Below, piece by piece: positions 20,633 through 28,077 of a stretch of 41,145 nt of DNA. Both the position numbers and the translations under genes were made by a program. The stretch's first letter is position 1, and each line of letters starts with the position of its first letter. The stretch comes from Caryophanales bacterium (GTDB lineage Bacteria > Bacillota > Bacilli > Bacillales > DSM-4216), in the NCBI GenBank assembly GCA_014896555.1, contig JADBKC010000009.1, positions 1-41,145 on the forward strand, given 5' to 3'. The notes under the pieces were generated by a model. It was not told the origin of the DNA, did not search any database, and saw only the letters and a program-made list of their open reading frames with translations.

Positions 20633-21967
20633 TTATGACTCATATCGCTTTCTTTTGGATGACGAAGGGATATGCAGTTGATCTCGATATTTAGCGACTG
20701 TTCTTCTTGAAATCATGATTCCTTCCATCTTAAGTCGATCACATATTTCTTGGTCGGAAAGCGGGTGTTTTTTATCTTCCTGCGCTATCATGTTTTCGAT
20801 CAACCCTTTCACCCGTCGGCTGGATATTGCCTCGGCGTTGTCTCGGGCAGGTACGGCGTTAGTGAAAAAATAGCGAAGTTCCAACGTACCATAAGGAGTT
20901 TGCATATACTTTCCCCTTACCGCCCTGCTGACGGTTGATTCATGAATTCCGAGTTCTTCCGCAATTTCCTTCATTGTCAAGGAAGTTAATTTTTTTGGCC
21001 CTTCGAAAAAGAAATCCCGTTGTTTTTCTACGATTTTCCATCCGACTTTTTGTATGGTTTCTTTCCGCTGCTCCAAGCTTTTTAACAGCCATTGATAATC
21101 TTGGAATTTTTCTTTTAAAAACATTTTCAGCTCTTGATCATGGTGGTTGGAGACTTCTTGAAAGTATTCTTTTTGAAAGACCATTTTGGGCATTCTATCA
21201 TCCAAAAATTGCAATTCTATTTTCTCCCCACGAATGGACACAGACATATCAGGGGTAATATATTCATTCGTACGGCTTGATTGAAAAGCCGCTCCAGGAC
21301 GAGGATTTAACGTTTGAATATAATCGGAGGCTTTTTGAATGTCGGATATTTCCACTTTTAATGTTTTGGATAACCTTTTCCATTTTTTTTCTGCAAATTC
21401 ATGAAAGTGAAAGCGAACAATTTGTTTCGCTAACGGAGGCGCATTTGTATCTTTTTCCATTTGCAAAAGCAGGCAATGCTGGAGATGGTATGCACCAACA
21501 CCGGCTGGCTCCAGTTCTTGAATGATCGAAACAGCTGTCTGTATTTCATCCACCGATGTTTTAAGCATCATAGCAGCTTCTTCCGGACGGATGGTTAAAT
21601 AGCCGTTTTCATCTAAGTTTAGCAGCAAAAAATCGATCCATTTGCGAATCGTTTTCGGCACTTTGATTCCAGACAGCTGCAAGCGCAAATAATCCACAAG
21701 CTGGTAAGAATGATCGGCAATTTGTTCAATCCAATTTTTATCGTCATGAATCATTTTTGTCTGCTTGCGGCGTCTCCATCTGTCGGAATATTCCATCGCC
21801 GGAGTCTCTAGCTGTATAAATGGATTTTCCATCGTTTTTTCTTCCAAATATTCCGTCAATTCTTGAGTGGAATATTGAAGCAATTCAATGGCTTGCGACA
21901 GTTCTTGGGTCATCATCAGCTTCTGGGTTTGCTGCAGCCAAAGCCCGCTTTTCAACTGCATACTCAT
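20633..21967 (-). CDS. rpoN: RNA polymerase sigma-54 factor (SigL/RpoN)
   Basis: 444 residues. N-terminal Gln-rich activator-interacting region (LWLQQTQKLMMTQELSQAI, residues 9-27), a core-binding domain, a HTH for the -12 element (MKEIAEELGIHESTVSRAV) and the RpoN box near the end (ISRRTVAKYR) that reads the -24 element. It needs an AAA+ activator; a Fis-domain fragment of one is at 186-383. In B. subtilis SigL serves levanase, arginine and branched-chain amino-acid catabolism. AGGAGG lies before the ATG. A probable cre lies in its upstream region. Confidence 0.96.
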   Translation of the reverse strand: MSMQLKSGLWLQQTQKLMMTQELSQAIELLQYSTQELTEYLEEKTMENPFIQLETPAMEYSDRWRRRKQTKMIHDDKNWIEQIADHSYQLVDYLRLQLSGIKVPKTIRKWIDFLLLNLDENGYLTIRPEEAAMMLKTSVDEIQTAVSIIQELEPAGVGAYHLQHCLLLQMEKDTNAPPLAKQIVRFHFHEFAEKKWKRLSKTLKVEISDIQKASDYIQTLNPRPGAAFQSSRTNEYITPDMSVSIRGEKIELQFLDDRMPKMVFQKEYFQEVSNHHDQELKMFLKEKFQDYQWLLKSLEQRKETIQKVGWKIVEKQRDFFFEGPKKLTSLTMKEIAEELGIHESTVSRAVRGKYMQTPYGTLELRYFFTNAVPARDNAEAISSRRVKGLIENMIAQEDKKHPLSDQEICDRLKMEGIMISRRTVAKYRDQLHIPSSSKRKRYES

Positions 21968-22025
21968 GTTTTTCCCTCCTCCTTATTGTTGTTTTACAAT
22001 ATATGATCGTTCACGATTCATGTTT

Positions 22026-22039
22026 TAAAAGCGCTTTCA
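22026..22039 (-). promoter_or_regulatory. Candidate cre (CcpA site) upstream of rpoN
   Basis: TGAAAGCGCTTTTA on the minus strand: the palindromic core AAAGCGCTTT plus flanks, one mismatch to the TGWAANCGNTNNCA consensus. It lies about 60 bases before the start codon, downstream of a TATAAA/TAAAAT-like -10. CcpA roadblock repression of sigL is known in B. subtilis. Confidence 0.7.
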
Positions 22040-22114
22040 TTCATTATTTTATAAAGATATCCATCGGAAATGAACTATTTTTTCAAAAAATCTATTTTTT
22101 CGACAATATTCAGC

Positions 22115-22345
22115 CTAGATCGTTCCCTTCCCGATCAACAGAAAAACGGGTGGACCAAAAAAGCCTATCCATCCAGCTGCCCAAATCGCAAAAAAGCCTT
22201 TTGCCCCACCCCGTCCTATCACCAAACTAAATAACACCTGCAGACCGAATGTAATTCCAATCGATCGGGGAAACAAAATACGAACACCGCCATATGTAAC
22301 GAAACCACAAAAGAATTTTTTTCCTTCATTTTTGTTGCATTTCAC
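22115..22345 (-). CDS. Possible small membrane protein, unrecognised
   Basis: A 76-codon frame. Residues 24-76 are strongly hydrophobic with two likely membrane segments (ITFGLQVLFSLVIG and FFAIWAAGWIGFFGPPVFLLIG). I recognise no family. The ribosome-binding evidence is poor: the best GAAGGA lies inside the frame, before TTG/GTT codons. A TTG or GTG start that drops the first 20-30 residues is possible. It could be chance, but the amphipathic pattern is better than in the shadow frames around it. Apart from this and the rpoN control region, 21968-22365 holds nothing else. Confidence 0.3.
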   Translation of the reverse strand: MKCNKNEGKKFFCGFVTYGGVRILFPRSIGITFGLQVLFSLVIGRGGAKGFFAIWAAGWIGFFGPPVFLLIGKGTI

Positions 22346-22365
22346 GGAAGTTTTTTGATTACATT

Positions 22366-23808
22366 TTATTCCGTTAATCCTTCATATTGCGGTAACGGGT
22401 AAGTGGAAAAATCCAATCGTTTATAGCGAGGAATTGAACGAGTATACCATCCTAATTCCTTAGCAAACTCTCTTCCTGGAACATAAACGGTTCCATTTTT
22501 TGTTTCCACATCGACGGACAATGTTTTGGTTTCTCCATTTACTTGAATTTCATTGCTTCCCGGTGTGAGTTGAATCGTGGTTCCATTATATTGAACAGTT
22601 TTGCCATCATTGGACACCGTGACAGTTGGCACTTGGGCAAACAACCCCTTGACATCGACCATCACCACACCAGATTTTGTATAGGTTGGTTGAACTTGAC
22701 CCACTGTCACCTTATCATGCCCATACACGCCAAATTGAGTATATGGAATATGCAAGTCAATCCAATATTGATTAGGTTCTGTCGGTTGAGATGGCATAGT
22801 AACCGTTACCGGATGATCTTCCGGAAAAGGAGGATTATAAATTTCTGAATCCTTATAAGCCTTACCGTTGAATGAAATAATTTCATAGTCTGGATAATGA
22901 GCGCTTATCAACGTTTTTTGAGATAGTAAAGACTGTGTTTCATTTTTTAAATAGGTTTCAGGATCTGGAAGATTTTTATAGGCATCTTTTGATTGATGTA
23001 GTTCGTTGTAAAAATCTTTTAACAAATCAACGTCTGCTACAATGCCCCCTCCCGGCACCATACCATCAATTCTCCGAACTAACGTCCAGTCTCCATATTT
23101 TGCATGAAGTTGTGCCAATGACATATTGACATAATCCGGCACTTTATCCGAAGGATTCGACGGTGTAGATGGACCTGTCGGATTACTTGGGTTCGTTTCA
23201 TTCCTTTCTATGACTTGCAGCGCCCGGCTCACTAAGACACTGGATGAAGCACGATCGGCATATTCTCCAGGAGCAAATGTACCGTTTGTTTTTCCTTGAA
23301 TCACGCCATAAGAGACCATTCGTTTGACTGATTCTAAAGCATAGGCCGGAACATTGTCTTTAAATTTCAGATTTCCTTCTTCTTTGAAATTCCCTTTGAG
23401 ATTCATGGCCCGATCCAGCATAACAGCCATATCAGCCCGTGTCACGGGACAATCAGGATAAAAATTTCCGCCTGTTCCTTTTATGATGCCAGCGTCTGCT
23501 GCTTTACTGATTTCTTCATAAAGAGCTTTCGATTTTGGAACATCCTTAAAATGGCTGCTCCCTTTTGGCAGATTGAAAGCTCTGGCAATCATGCCAGCAA
23601 ATTGTCCTCTTGTTACCGTTTCATTCGGATGAAATGTGCCATCAGAATAACCGGAGACAACGCCGCGTTCTGCTAGTTCCACAATAGCTGAATAAGCATA
23701 GGAACTTTTCGGAACATCTCGAAAGTCGCTGTCAGCAGCAAAAGCAGGGATAGCACCTGCCAGCAAAGCCGCAAATGCCAAAGCACCTGCAAAATTCTTT
23801 TTCTTCAA
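22366..23808 (-). CDS. Secreted S-layer-homology protein with copper-amine-oxidase-N-like domain
   Basis: 480 residues. TTG start with AAGGAGG eight bases before. Signal peptide 1-24 (KKK, hydrophobic core, cleavage after AFA). Three SLH domains follow (about 26-70, 87-131, 146-190; motifs FRDVPKSSYAYSAI, GYSDGTFHPNETVTR), which bind pyruvylated secondary cell-wall polymer. A Pro/Ser/Thr linker (about 197-212) joins a middle domain of unknown kind and a C-terminal segment (about 400-460) resembling the 'copper amine oxidase N-terminal' stalk-like domain, typical of extracellular Bacillales proteins (VQYNGTTIQL, TVYVPGREFAKELGW). Probably a cell-wall-anchored protein; no enzyme motif is visible in the middle domain, so no catalytic function is assigned. 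Confidence 0.88.
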   Translation of the reverse strand: MKKKNFAGALAFAALLAGAIPAFAADSDFRDVPKSSYAYSAIVELAERGVVSGYSDGTFHPNETVTRGQFAGMIARAFNLPKGSSHFKDVPKSKALYEEISKAADAGIIKGTGGNFYPDCPVTRADMAVMLDRAMNLKGNFKEEGNLKFKDNVPAYALESVKRMVSYGVIQGKTNGTFAPGEYADRASSSVLVSRALQVIERNETNPSNPTGPSTPSNPSDKVPDYVNMSLAQLHAKYGDWTLVRRIDGMVPGGGIVADVDLLKDFYNELHQSKDAYKNLPDPETYLKNETQSLLSQKTLISAHYPDYEIISFNGKAYKDSEIYNPPFPEDHPVTVTMPSQPTEPNQYWIDLHIPYTQFGVYGHDKVTVGQVQPTYTKSGVVMVDVKGLFAQVPTVTVSNDGKTVQYNGTTIQLTPGSNEIQVNGETKTLSVDVETKNGTVYVPGREFAKELGWYTRSIPRYKRLDFSTYPLPQYEGLTE

Positions 23809-23824
23809 TTTATATGCCTCCTTA

Positions 23825-24238
23825 AATCCAGAAAAATCCCATTACTTTTATTATACAAAATTATCTTTCTTTCATGGTGATAAATTCCATTTAATCCTTT
23901 TTTCAATCGGACCATTGCCGCTATCTGTTTAAATTCATCGATAGATAAAATTTCAGTAAGCTCCCTTTATGGTTATAACCTTTTCAGTTTTATAGAATTG
24001 GTTTGGTTTTATCAAATAAGCTCCTTCATGTCTGCGCCCAAAACGATAGAAGAAAAATTTTGAAAGACTAAGCTTAAAACTGATCTTGCCGAATTCATCA
24101 CTCCATGTCGGGAATTGCGTTATAAAATGAATCAAAGGGATCCCGGCATCAAAATGAATCACCCTCTGGATTTTTTAATATTTCAAATGTTAAGATCATT
24201 TTAAAGAAAAATCTACAGAAAGCAGGGATATACGTCAT
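23825..24238. other. Intergenic region without a supported gene
   Basis: It contains a TATAAT (near 23862, minus strand) that could serve the SLH gene but lacks a convincing -35. A 69-codon minus-strand frame at 23953-24162 has no recognisable family and no ribosome binding site. Base composition is AT-rich. Confidence 0.4.
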
Positions 24239-24904
24239 ATGAAGGATCGTAACATTGAAATCATCCACTTTGCTATAGGACTTCCCAAAACGATGCAATA
24301 CGGCAATCAGAAGGAAATGAAAACCGGGATATGCAAGAATGGAACGGAAGAAGCTTTTCTTACCAAAGAAGGTTTTCGCGGAGATGGAGTGGCCAACCTA
24401 AAATACCACGGAGGACCCGACCGTGCCGTCTGTATCTATCCGTATGAACATTATCAGTTGTGGGAGCAGGAATTTGATACTTCATTGCCTCCTTCTGCGT
24501 TCGGAGAAAATCTTACCGTGGCCAACATGTTAGAGCAAGATGTTTGTATAGGGGATATTTATCAGTTAGGAGAAGCGGTCATACAAATCACGCAAGGGAG
24601 AATTCCATGCAGCACTATAACCAGAAGAACGAACATACAAGGTCTACTTAAGAGAATGGTAGAAACGGGCTATACCGGTTATCTTTGTCGGGTCCTAAAA
24701 GAAGGCACTGTCAGACACCATTCAAAGATCGAATTGATTCAACGTCATCCTCAACAAGTTTCTGTTCTTTATGCTAACGAGGTTTATTTCCATAGACAGA
24801 GAGATGCAGAAGGGATAAAAAAAGTATTAGAGGTTCAAGAATTAGCCAAATCATGGCGTGAATCGTTAAAAGAGCGCTTAAATAAATTAACGGCGTCTGT
24901 TTAG
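24239..24904 (+). CDS. MOSC-domain protein (YiiM-like)
   Basis: 221 residues. The MOSC core spans about 10-165: KTGICK, FRGDGVANLKYHGGPDRAVCIYP as two adjoining conserved blocks, GENLTV, VCIGDIYQLGEAVIQITQGRIPCSTI with the conserved MOSC cysteine in GRIPCS. The C-terminal 45 residues are helical, like the 3-alpha domain of YiiM-type proteins. MOSC proteins handle molybdenum cofactor and bound sulfur; E. coli YiiM reduces N-hydroxylated compounds such as 6-hydroxylaminopurine. The start has AGGGA upstream. It is one of the few plus-strand genes here and is a single-gene unit. Confidence 0.85.
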   Translation: MKDRNIEIIHFAIGLPKTMQYGNQKEMKTGICKNGTEEAFLTKEGFRGDGVANLKYHGGPDRAVCIYPYEHYQLWEQEFDTSLPPSAFGENLTVANMLEQDVCIGDIYQLGEAVIQITQGRIPCSTITRRTNIQGLLKRMVETGYTGYLCRVLKEGTVRHHSKIELIQRHPQQVSVLYANEVYFHRQRDAEGIKKVLEVQELAKSWRESLKERLNKLTASV

Positions 24905-25198
24905 CATTCCGATTACAGAACGTGCTTGGTATTAAAAATCACCATAAAACACATCTTTAGATGAAATAACCATGCGGCAGTGCTCTTATCGAAAAGTAAA
25001 ATGTTTCGGGGTTGGAAAAAACAAAATCAAGAAAGAGGTTCCCTTTCTTACTTTTATAAACCACCATTTTTGTAGAAAGAGGCGACCTTTCTATGTTGAA
25101 GAATCATAAAAACAATTGTAACGATTTACAAAAAAGAGTTCTTCTTTCGAAAAGAAAAACTCCACAAAAACTTGACTCACACTAAAATTGGGTTCAAG
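24905..25198. other. Intergenic region with three short hairpins, no gene
   Basis: Hairpins: AAGAAAG/CTTTCTT (25029-25049), AGAAAG/CTTTCT (25074-25092) and GAGTT-TTCTTT/AAAGAA-AACTC (25136-25162). The first two share the string AGAAAGAGG and look like a diverged direct repeat. None has a clear U-run. The region lies between the MOSC gene and the small-RNA promoter. Confidence 0.4.
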
Positions 25199-25226
25199 TT
25201 GCAAAAAAACGATCATACGGTATACT
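25199..25226 (+). promoter_or_regulatory. Promoter of the 25233-25378 small RNA
   Basis: TTGCAA (25199-25204), 16-bp spacer, TATACT (25221-25226). Start expected near 25233. A sporulation-sigma reading of the same bases (CATAC/GTATACTA) is conceivable, so the sigma factor is not certain. Confidence 0.65.
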
Positions 25227-25232
25227 AACTGC

Positions 25233-25378
25233 AAAGAAATGACATATGTTAATAACGCGAGGATTTTCTGAGGATGGAACAGGCAGCCATCACCCTTGAT
25301 GGAGATGCGGGAGTGCCACCCCGCCTAAAATCCTTGCGCGACAGGATCCATAGCCGACAAAGCTATGGATTTTTTATT
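25233..25378 (+). ncRNA. Candidate structured small RNA, family not identified
   Basis: About 146 nt between a promoter and a strong terminator, with no open reading frame. A 12-bp closing helix pairs 25256-25267 with 25327-25338 (CGCGAGGATTTT/AAAATCCTTGCG, one G-U). It encloses hairpin CCATCA-CCCT-TGATGG (25287-25302) and hairpin GCGGG-AGTGCCAC-CCCGC (25307-25324). GGCA at 25282-25285 can pair with TGCC in the second loop (25314-25317), a possible pseudoknot. The next plus-strand gene is over 1.9 kb away, across a minus-strand tRNA and IS, so a cis-riboswitch role is unlikely; a trans-acting RNA is inferred. It does not match tmRNA, SRP RNA, RNase P RNA, or TPP, SAM, fluoride or THF riboswitch consensus as I know them. 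Bacillales sporulation RNAs such as CsfG should be compared. Confidence 0.65.
25346..25376 (+). terminator. Terminator of the small RNA
   Basis: Perfect 9-bp arms ATCCATAGC/GCTATGGAT with a 7-base loop, then TTTTTTATTT. Confidence 0.88.
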
Positions 25379-25458
25379 TAAAATAAACCTGTGGTTTTAA
25401 AGTTCTCTTAAAATCCTGGTACATTTGAGATAGCTGATAAATCGGCTAAATTAAGCAC

Positions 25459-25502
25459 AAAAAAACGGTGTTCCCACGAATTCATTTTCGTTGAAACACC
25501 GT
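25459..25502 (-). terminator. tRNA-Arg terminator
   Basis: Minus-strand arms ACGGTGTT/AACACCGT (25495-25502 and 25465-25472) with an inner AACGA/TCGTG-type pairing, then TTTTTTG. It starts 22 bases after the tRNA 3' end. Confidence 0.8.
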
Positions 25503-25523
25503 CATCACTGCGTTTTTTTGAAA

Positions 25524-25595
25524 CGCCCTCGGCAGGAATCGAACCCACATTTCAAGAACCGGAATCTTGCGTGTTATCCGTTACACTACGAGGGC
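25524..25595 (-). tRNA. tRNA-Arg (anticodon CCG)
   Basis: 72 nt. Acceptor GCCCTCG/CGAGGGC, discriminator G, D-arm GTGTAACGGATAACAC, anticodon stem CAAGA/TCTTG with loop TTCCGGT (anticodon CCG, reads CGG), T-loop GTTCGATT. CCA is not encoded. A single tRNA gene next to clpP matches trnQ-Arg of B. subtilis. Confidence 0.95.
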
Positions 25596-25682
25596 ATATA
25601 ATGAATCAGTACGGTTTTAAATTATAATGAAAAAACAATCATAATGCAAGAGTTTTATGGAAAAAACTTTGTCTTCAGACGG

Positions 25683-25690
25683 GTTTTAAA
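25683..25690. repeat. Target-site duplication, left copy
   Basis: GTTTTAAA, identical to 27122-27129, directly flanking the IS. Eight bases is the usual IS256-family duplication length. Confidence 0.85.
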
Positions 25691-25759
25691 GGTACCGTCA
25701 AGAATTTTGTGTAAGAGAGTATTCTCAGATACGTTTTTTTAATCTTGGAGGAGGTGTTT

Positions 25760-25805
25760 AGTTGTCTTATATGAGACTGAATATTCAGTCTCATATAAGA
25801 CAACT
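25760..25805. repeat. Perfect 46-bp palindrome inside the IS
   Basis: Two 23-base arms with no loop, centred at 25782/25783 (core GAATATTC). It lies 44 bp beyond the transposase stop codon, before the left end. As RNA from either strand it would form a long hairpin, so it may shield the element from read-through. Confidence 0.85.
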
Positions 25806-25848
25806 TAGTCTTCCTAGACTCTGTTCTTCATGAACAAAATTTGGTCTT

Positions 25849-27011
25849 TCAGTATCTTTCTTCAAACATATCTTGAAGTGCCTTGTATGCCGTAGAAAAC
25901 CCTTTAAGTTTTCTAGTGGACCATTTTTCATTCAAGTCCTGTACCGTTAAGAACGTGATTTTTTCTGCTGCTTCAATACTGGTTAAGCTGTTCATCGTTT
26001 TGAGTCGTTTACGTATATCTTTAATCGTTCGTTCAATCGCATTGGTCGTGTAGATGACACTACGAATACTGGTCGGATATTTCATGAATGTTAGGAGGAC
26101 ATCTAAATCCTGTTCCCAAGATTGGACTTCTCTAGGATACTTTTTAGACCACTTGTCTTTAAACTCATGAAAGGCTTGAATGGCTGCGTCTCTTGTCATC
26201 GAACGATAGATCAGCTTTAGGTCTTCAGCCACTTCAAATTGGTCTTTTTTCCTTACCTTGTTTAACGTATTTCTTACTTTGTGGACCACACATCGTTGAA
26301 CATCGGCTTTCGGATAGACGGCTTTAAAGGCTTCTTCAAGACCTGGGAGTCCATCAAAAACACCAAGTAAGACTTCATGAGCACCGCGTGTATAAAGGTC
26401 TTGGAGAATCCTTGCCAGCCATGCGCGCTTTCTTGACCTCCAACGTAAAAGCCAAGAATTTCACGATGACCTTCTTCATTGACACCAAGAACAACGTAAA
26501 TGACTTCTTTGGCATACGTATCACGACGAACTTTTATATAAAACCCATCAAGATACAACACAGAATACCGTTTGTTTAATGGACGTTGTTGCCATTTTTG
26601 AATATCCTCCAACGTGGCATCTGTAATATGACTAATCGTGGTAGGAGAGTAGGTTGAACCAAGAATTCTTTCGATAAACTTCCCAATTTCTCGAGTGCTC
26701 ATCCCACTTTGATACATTTTCATAATCGCTTGTTCCAGCCAGCCGTCTTGACGTTGATAAGGCTCAAACAGTTGAGTCTGGAAATCCCCGTTGCGATCTC
26801 TTGGAACCGAAAGAGATTCTATTTTCCCGTACTTTGTATCAAGAGTACGGTGATAATAACCATTTCTTGAGTTTTGAACATGTTCCTGTTCCACTTGGAG
26901 GAAATTTTTGATTTCTTCTTTCATGATGAATTCAAGCTTTTCTTGAACAAAATCTTTTATCATATTTTCCAGTTGATTTGCGAAATCTGAGTTGAGTATA
27001 CTATTACTCAT
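25849..27011 (-). pseudogene. IS256-family (mutator-type) transposase, frameshifted
   Basis: The N-terminal part (27011 to about 26415) reads MSNSILNSDFANQLE to GGQESAHGW with the first catalytic Asp in VLYLDGFYIKV. After about 26411-26420 the family sequence continues in another frame (ARILQDLYTRG, VFDGLPGL with the second Asp, TTNAIERTIKDIRKR with the catalytic Glu) to the stop at 25849. Joined, it is about 390 residues, the normal IS256 size. One indel near a GGCAAGG string explains the split; 1 base lost restores a good reading (ESAHGW then R-I-L-Q-D-L). IS256 elements normally have one uninterrupted gene, so this copy is likely dead unless complemented in trans. Confidence 0.88.
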
Positions 27012-27121
27012 AAGGTAGGGTATCTCCTTTCAGTTTTGTTTGGTCGCAAATCTGAGAATACCCTGCCTTTTTCTTTTTTTCTAGTAGAAAAATTTGCTTA
27101 CACAAAATAATTTACATCATC

Positions 27122-27129
27122 GTTTTAAA
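27122..27129. repeat. Target-site duplication, right copy
   Basis: GTTTTAAA, the partner of 25683-25690, ending one base before the -35 of the clpP sigma-B-like promoter. Confidence 0.85.
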
Positions 27130-27130
27130 A

Positions 27131-27156
27131 GTTTAAATTCGAACGGACACGGGTAA
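27131..27156 (+). promoter_or_regulatory. Sigma-B-type promoter of clpP
   Basis: GTTTAA (27131-27136), 14-bp spacer, GGGTAA (27151-27156), close to the sigma-B consensus GTTTAA-N12-15-GGGTAT. B. subtilis clpP has a sigma-B promoter upstream of its sigma-A promoter in the same order. Confidence 0.7.
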
Positions 27157-27202
27157 AATGTTCAGTGTGTGCAAAAAAATCTCTTTTTTATAAGCTTTTA
27201 TG

Positions 27203-27232
27203 TTTGACCTTTATTGACCTTCATTGTATGAT
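27203..27232 (+). promoter_or_regulatory. Sigma-A promoter of clpP with CtsR operator
   Basis: The CtsR heptad repeat TTTGACC-TTT-ATTGACC spans 27203-27219. It overlaps the -35 TTGACC (27204-27209); TATGAT (27227-27232) follows at 17 bp. CtsR would block polymerase until heat or protein stress releases it. The leader is about 60 nt. Confidence 0.85.
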
Positions 27233-27298
27233 TACATTACATAAGTTTCTCTTCGCTAGAAATTTTATGAAGAAATTTGAAAAAGGAGGAAAGTTGGT

Positions 27299-27892
27299 AT
27301 GAATCTGATTCCTACAGTTATTGAACAAACAAACCGCGGGGAACGGGCGTACGATATTTACTCACGTTTGTTGAAAGACCGCATTATTATGTTGGGCAGC
27401 GCTATCGACGACACTGTCGCAAACTCTATTGTAGCTCAGCTTTTATTCCTTGAAGCAGAAAATCCGGAAAAAGATATATCCATCTACATTAACAGTCCTG
27501 GCGGAAGCATTACAGCCGGAATGGCGATTTATGATACGATGCAGTTTATTAAACCAGATGTCCAAACTATTTGCATCGGGATGGCCGCTTCCATGGGAGC
27601 ATTCTTGCTTGCAGCAGGAACGAAAGGAAAACGTTATGCTCTTCCAAATGCCGAAGTGATGATCCATCAGCCGCTCGGAGGCGCACAAGGTCAAGCAACT
27701 GAAATCGAAATTGCCGCTAAGCGCATTTTGTTCTTAAAAGATAAATTAAATAAAATTTTATCAGAACGCACTGGCCAGCCGCTCGAAGTCATTGAAAAAG
27801 ACACAGACCGCGACAACTTTATGACGGCCGAACGCGCCAAAGAATATGGCTTAATTGACCATATCATTAGCCGAAACGATATCAGCAAATAA
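27299..27892 (+). CDS. clpP: ATP-dependent Clp protease proteolytic subunit
   Basis: 197 residues. Catalytic triad S98 (GMAASMGAF), H123 (MIHQPLGG), D172 (DRDNFM). It forms the double-heptamer chamber used with ClpX/ClpC/ClpE for protein quality control, and degrades proteins carrying the tmRNA tag whose gene is in this window. AAAGGAGG lies before the ATG. It is on the plus strand, unlike most neighbours. The sigma-B-like and CtsR/sigma-A promoters upstream indicate heat and general-stress control. The IS stops just before these sites. Confidence 0.98.
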   Translation: MNLIPTVIEQTNRGERAYDIYSRLLKDRIIMLGSAIDDTVANSIVAQLLFLEAENPEKDISIYINSPGGSITAGMAIYDTMQFIKPDVQTICIGMAASMGAFLLAAGTKGKRYALPNAEVMIHQPLGGAQGQATEIEIAAKRILFLKDKLNKILSERTGQPLEVIEKDTDRDNFMTAERAKEYGLIDHIISRNDISK

Positions 27893-27904
27893 TTTCGTTT
27901 ACTC

Positions 27905-27946
27905 CCATCGAGCGGAAAATCGCCTCGTTCGATGGATTGTCTTTTC
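27905..27946 (+). terminator. clpP terminator
   Basis: Arms CCATCGA/TCGATGG with a GCG/CGC inner pairing, then ATTGTCTTTTCC, 13 bases after the clpP stop. The U-run is weak. Confidence 0.55.
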
Positions 27947-28038
27947 CTAACATCAGGAATAGAGAGAGTCCAGTGGTTAAGGCGGATAAGATGAATTTGG
28001 TTCGGTTCCCTTACCACCAAGCCCAGAACGCCAAATAT

Positions 28039-28074
28039 AACAGGCTGATACTTCATCAAAAGTATCAGCCTGTT
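28039..28074. terminator. Bidirectional terminator between clpP and crh
   Basis: Perfect 15-bp arms AACAGGCTGATACTT/AAGTATCAGCCTGTT with a 6-base loop. The plus side is followed by TTGTTAAT. On the minus side it comes four bases after the crh stop. Confidence 0.8.
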
Positions 28075-28077
28075 TTG

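Larger units (their letters stand above)
25691..27121 (-). mobile_element. IS256-family insertion sequence (1,431 bp)
   Basis: Ends defined by the 8-bp duplication GTTTTAAA. Imperfect terminal inverted repeats of about 25 bp: left GGTACCGTCAAG..., right (complement) GATGATGTAAAT..., sharing ATTTTGTGTAAG at the inner end. A further shared block, GTATTCTCAGAT, lies inside each end, 34 bp deeper at the right end. It carries one mutator-type transposase gene on the minus strand, with a frameshift, and a 46-bp perfect palindrome beyond the transposase stop. It lies between tRNA-Arg and clpP. Confidence 0.9.

Noticed and set aside
25233-25338. TPP-riboswitch-like words (CTGAGG, ACCCTTGA) in the small RNA
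   Set aside because: The words are not in the TPP-riboswitch arrangement, the P1/P3 architecture does not fit, and no thiamine gene follows.
27956-28030. Possible RNA or CRISPR-like repeat after clpP
   Set aside because: Only one imperfect inverted pair (GTGGTTAAGG/CCTTACCAC) is seen, without repeats or spacers. I saw no CRISPR array anywhere in the window.
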